Shown one piece after another: positions 5,787 through 7,699 of a stretch of 7,699 nt of DNA; within the stretch, counting starts at the first letter, position 1, and the number at the start of each line of letters is the position of its first letter. The notes beneath the pieces are model-generated. The model was not told the origin of the DNA and made no database searches. It saw only the letters and a program-made list of their open reading frames with translations. The stretch covers positions 1 through 7,699 of the forward strand of contig JANXWW010000018.1 of NCBI GenBank assembly GCA_025350945.1. Direction: 5' to 3'. Position numbers and translations under genes: made by a program. Origin of the DNA: Burkholderiales bacterium. Its GTDB lineage: Bacteria; Pseudomonadota; Gammaproteobacteria; Burkholderiales; Usitatibacteraceae.

Positions 5787-7699
5787 ATGAGCAAAAGCAA
5801 AATCATTGTCGTGCTGGCGATCATCGCGGCAATCGTGGCGTTCTTCGTATTCGATCTTGGCAAGTATTTCAGCATTGATTATTTCAAAAGTCAGCAGGCG
5901 GCGATTAGCGCTTACTATGCCGCGCATCCTGTGCAAACCGGGCTGATTTTCTTTGCAGTCTATCTCGCGGTAGCTGCACTGTCACTGCCCGGGGCTGCGA
6001 TTCTTACGCTGGTGGCGGGCGCTATTTTCGGTTTGCTGTGGGGCATTATTATTGTCTCGTTTGCATCAACAATAGGTGCCACACTCGCATTTTTAGCCGC
6101 ACGATTTTTGTTGCGTGATTCCATTCAATCCCGCTTTGGCGAAAAGCTGAAGGCGTTTAATGCCGGTGTAGAAAAAGAAGGTGGCTTTTATTTGTTCACG
6201 CTGCGTCTGGTGCCTGCGTTTCCGTTCTTTATGATTAACGTGGTGATGGGCCTCACCACCATGAAGGCGTGGACATTTTTTTGGGTCAGTCAACTTGGCA
6301 TGTTTTTGGGCACCATCGTTTTCGTCAATGCAGGCACTGAGCTCGCAAAAATCACGTCCCTGAAAGGAATTTTGTCGCCCGGTTTGATTGGTGCCTTCGT
6401 GTTGCTGGGTGTGTTTCCGATTATTGCCAAGAAAATAATTGATGCTTTTAAAGCACGCAAGATTTACGCAAAATGGGCCGACAAAAAACCTTCACATTTT
6501 GATCGCAATGTTGTTGTGATTGGCGCAGGTTCAGCAGGATTGGTAACGAGCTATATTGCGGCCGCCGTAAAAGCAAAAGTGACGCTGATTGAAAAACACA
6601 AAATGGGTGGCGATTGTTTGAACACGGGCTGCGTCCCGTCAAAGTCGATGATTGCCTCCGCCAAATTATTGAACCGCATGCAGCGTTCAAAAGAATTCGG
6701 TATCGAGTCTGCCGTGGCCACCTGGAATTTTGCCGACGTGATGGAGCGGATTCAGCGCGTGGTGAACGAAATTGAGCCGCATGATTCAATCGCGCGCTAT
6801 TCCAGCATGGGCGTGGATTGCGTGACGGGTACCGCAAAAATCTTATCGCCGTGGGAAGTTGAAATTGTTCGCGAAGATGGCACCACGCAAAAGCTTACGA
6901 CAAAAAATATTGTGATCGCGGCAGGCGCGCGCCCATTCGTGCCGCCCATTCCAGGCTTGGCAGAAGCCAATCCACTGACATCGGACAACGTATGGAATAT
7001 TCGCAAGTTGCCAAAGCGCTTGGTGGTGCTGGGTGGCGGGCCAATTGGCTGTGAATTGACGCAGTGTTTTGCGCGCTTTGGCTCTGAGGTAACGCAAGTA
7101 GAAATGGCATCGCGCATCATGATTCGCGAAGATATTGAAGTATCCGACATGGTAAAGCGTAAATTTGAATCAGAAGGTGTGGCGGTACTGGTCAACTACA
7201 AAGCCAAGCAAGTGGTTATTGAAGGGGGCGAAAAATATCTGGTGGTTGAACATAGTGGTCAGGACAAGCGAATCGCGTTCGATGAAATTCTGTGTGCGGT
7301 TGGCCGCATCGCCAACACCAAAGGCTATGGCTTAGAAGAGCTGGGCATTCCGGCTGGTAAGGTTGTTGAGACCAATGAATATCTGGAAACCTTGTACCCG
7401 AATATTTTTGCGTGTGGCGATGTGGCGGGGCCGTATCAGTTCACGCACACCGCCGCGCATATGGCTTGGTATGCGGCGGTGAATGCGCTGTTTGGAAAAT
7501 TCAAAAAATTCAAAGTCGATTATTCCGTGGTGCCATGGGCGACATTCACCGATCCGGAAGTGGCGCGTGTCGGTATCAATGAGCAGGAAGCCATCGAGAA
7601 AAAAATTCCGCATGATGTGCATGTGTACGGCATTGATGATCTGGATCGTGCGATTGCCGATGGCGAGGCGCATGGTTTCGTGAAAGTGATTACGCCGAA
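5787..7699 (+). CDS. TVP38/TMEM64 (VTT) membrane domain fused to FAD-dependent pyridine-nucleotide-disulfide oxidoreductase (partial, C-terminus beyond right edge)
   Basis: I translated this by hand: 637 complete codons with no stop before the right edge. Residues 1-225 are membrane-embedded, with a first helix at about 6-23 and a VTT domain at about 50-215. The VTT domain contains the signature FTLRLVPAFPFF (137-148; R140, P143, P146) and N151. From about 238 a complete flavoprotein core begins. It has the FAD-binding GAGSAG (246-251), the redox-active disulfide CLNTGC (C277, C282) in a GGDCLNTGCVPSK context, the NAD(P)H-binding GGGPIG (416-421), and the second FAD motif ACGDVAG (542-548). 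The dimerisation domain starts near 580 (VVPWATFTDPEVARVG). The C-terminal His-Glu pair expected in this family lies outside. Such fusions are known from other proteobacteria, often labelled mercuric-reductase-like, but no mercury-specific feature is visible. The likely role is NAD(P)H-driven reduction of a disulfide or metal(loid) substrate at the inner membrane. The gene starts 63 nt after the patatin gene, probably in one operon. Confidence 0.92.
   Translation, partial: MSKSKIIVVLAIIAAIVAFFVFDLGKYFSIDYFKSQQAAISAYYAAHPVQTGLIFFAVYLAVAALSLPGAAILTLVAGAIFGLLWGIIIVSFASTIGATLAFLAARFLLRDSIQSRFGEKLKAFNAGVEKEGGFYLFTLRLVPAFPFFMINVVMGLTTMKAWTFFWVSQLGMFLGTIVFVNAGTELAKITSLKGILSPGLIGAFVLLGVFPIIAKKIIDAFKARKIYAKWADKKPSHFDRNVVVIGAGSAGLVTSYIAAAVKAKVTLIEKHKMGGDCLNTGCVPSKSMIASAKLLNRMQRSKEFGIESAVATWNFADVMERIQRVVNEIEPHDSIARYSSMGVDCVTGTAKILSPWEVEIVREDGTTQKLTTKNIVIAAGARPFVPPIPGLAEANPLTSDNVWNIRKLPKRLVVLGGGPIGCELTQCFARFGSEVTQVEMASRIMIREDIEVSDMVKRKFESEGVAVLVNYKAKQVVIEGGEKYLVVEHSGQDKRIAFDEILCAVGRIANTKGYGLEELGIPAGKVVETNEYLETLYPNIFACGDVAGPYQFTHTAAHMAWYAAVNALFGKFKKFKVDYSVVPWATFTDPEVARVGINEQEAIEKKIPHDVHVYGIDDLDRAIADGEAHGFVKVITP

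Noticed and set aside
7332..7673. 113-codon open frame on the minus strand near the right edge
   Set aside because: It is antisense to the well-conserved FAD-oxidoreductase part of the fusion gene and has no recognisable family.
6459..7699. Calling the oxidoreductase a true mercuric reductase (merA)
   Set aside because: The core resembles MerA, but it is fused to a VTT domain, has CLNTGC in a different context, and its C-terminus, where MerA's extra cysteines would lie, is outside the window. No mer genes are nearby.

Overview
The window looks like chromosomal DNA of a Gram-negative bacterium, probably a gamma- or betaproteobacterium. The reasons are a periplasmic binding-protein transporter with a cleavable signal peptide, Shine-Dalgarno-led genes, and roughly balanced GC with no sign of mixed composition. 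I cannot name the genus from sequence alone. It holds seven protein genes in two divergent blocks, separated by a 370-bp intergenic region. No tRNA, rRNA, CRISPR array or insertion sequence was recognised.

Left block (minus strand, reading right to left): pstS (2991-2149), pstC (2168-1293), pstA (1303-410) and pstB (413 to the left edge, 3' end missing). Together they encode a high-affinity phosphate ABC importer: a periplasmic binding protein, two membrane permeases and the ATPase. Each junction overlaps (20, 11 and 4 nt), and pstC and pstB appear to use TTG and GTG starts, so translational coupling is likely. The residues of PstS aligned by eye to the phosphate-binding R-x-x-x-S-G-T loop are altered.

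Centre (2992-3361): a divergent control region with several dyads. The most notable is a near-perfect 24-nt palindrome just upstream of the pstS Shine-Dalgarno. I saw no convincing Pho box.

Right block (plus strand): arsS (3362-4363), a patatin-like phospholipase (4482-5723), and a membrane/flavoprotein fusion of a TVP38/TMEM64 (VTT) domain with a pyridine-nucleotide-disulfide oxidoreductase (5787 to the right edge, 3' end missing). Spacing of 118 and 63 bp on one strand allows a single operon. A hairpin-forming repeat straddles the patatin stop codon.

How they may work together: ArsS makes the carbon-arsenic bond of arsenosugar precursors. Arsenate enters cells as a phosphate analogue, and high-affinity Pst uptake favours phosphate. 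A locus pairing Pst with ArsS, a lipid acyl hydrolase and a membrane-tethered disulfide reductase could therefore be an arsenic/phosphate homeostasis module, possibly extending to arsenolipid metabolism. The individual families are recognisable. The joint function is inference, and no arsM, arsR or other ars gene lies within the window.
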